A stretch of DNA of 5,430 nt. It comes from Candidatus Bathyarchaeota archaeon. Its GTDB lineage: Archaea > Thermoproteota > Bathyarchaeia > RBG-16-48-13 > JAGMEO01. The translations under genes were made by a program, and so were the position numbers. Below the pieces are notes generated by a model. That model saw only the letters and a list, made by a program, of their open reading frames with translations. It was not told the DNA's origin and ran no database searches. The stretch spans positions 1 through 5,430 of the forward strand of contig JAUVYS010000095.1 in assembly GCA_030602965.1 (NCBI GenBank), read 5' to 3'. Shown here piece after piece: positions 5,322-5,430 of the stretch. Position 1 is the stretch's first letter, and each line of letters begins with the position of its first letter.

Positions 5322-5430
5322 ATGATGTCAACCATTAAAACTCCAATTATAATTGTCAATTTCAAGACCTATGAAAAGGGTACAGGAAAAGCAGCTGTGA
5401 GACTTGCAGAGATCGCTGACGAAGTAAGTA
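5322..5430 (+). CDS. tpiA: Triosephosphate isomerase, N-terminal part (runs off the right edge)
   Basis: The first 36 codons read MMSTIKTPIIIVNFKTYEKG and continue TGKAAVRLAEIADEVS before the window ends. The PIIIVNFKTY strand holds the catalytic-loop Asn and Lys (NxK, here N13 and K15 from the first Met) that begin every triosephosphate isomerase, and the following GTGKAAVRLAEIADEV helix is the form found in the short archaeal enzymes of about 220-230 residues. The enzyme interconverts glyceraldehyde 3-phosphate and dihydroxyacetone phosphate in the cytosol, in glycolysis and gluconeogenesis. Two adjacent ATG codons are possible starts; the AGAGGT site favours the first. The gene is divergent from the 296-residue unknown gene, with 184 nt between them. 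The remaining catalytic His and Glu lie outside the window. Confidence 0.85.
   Translation, partial: MMSTIKTPIIIVNFKTYEKGTGKAAVRLAEIADEVS

Overview
This window looks archaeal, most likely from the Thermoproteota/Bathyarchaeia side, though the exact lineage cannot be fixed from the sequence. The evidence is a pantoate kinase of the archaeal CoA pathway, the start of an archaeal-type triosephosphate isomerase, several TATA boxes about 26 nt upstream of start codons (leaderless transcription), and TTG/GTG starts. No rRNA, tRNA, CRISPR array or transposase was seen.

Left part (1-1884): the tail of a cysteine-rich (CCG-domain) Fe-S protein on the + strand converges on a two-gene minus-strand operon. 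That operon starts from a clear TATA box and encodes a polytopic membrane protein resembling an ECF transporter S component, followed 10 nt later by pantoate kinase. The pairing suggests, but does not prove, that the transporter serves CoA/pantothenate metabolism. Between this operon and the next gene lies a small gene missed by long-ORF calling: a 46-residue, six-cysteine protein with a TTG start and its own TATA box.

Middle (1927-4260): a 540-residue protein with an N-terminal winged helix, a coiled-coil linker and an AAA+-type P-loop ATPase domain whose motif order resembles MCM-like ATPases. It is divergent from a 117-residue winged-helix regulator. The shared 189-nt intergenic region holds a near-perfect palindrome sitting on the ATPase TATA box, a second TATA box facing the regulator, and a possible 33-codon ORF that ends in an ATGA overlap with the ATPase start. 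The layout suggests a regulated ATPase module, and this is the best candidate here for an undescribed system.

Right part (4247-5430): an unrecognised 296-residue soluble protein runs on the minus strand, its end overlapping the regulator's end by 14 bp. It is divergent from the first 36 codons of triosephosphate isomerase (glycolysis/gluconeogenesis) on the + strand, which has a good Shine-Dalgarno. The flanks are housekeeping genes, while the middle is poorly characterised accessory material.
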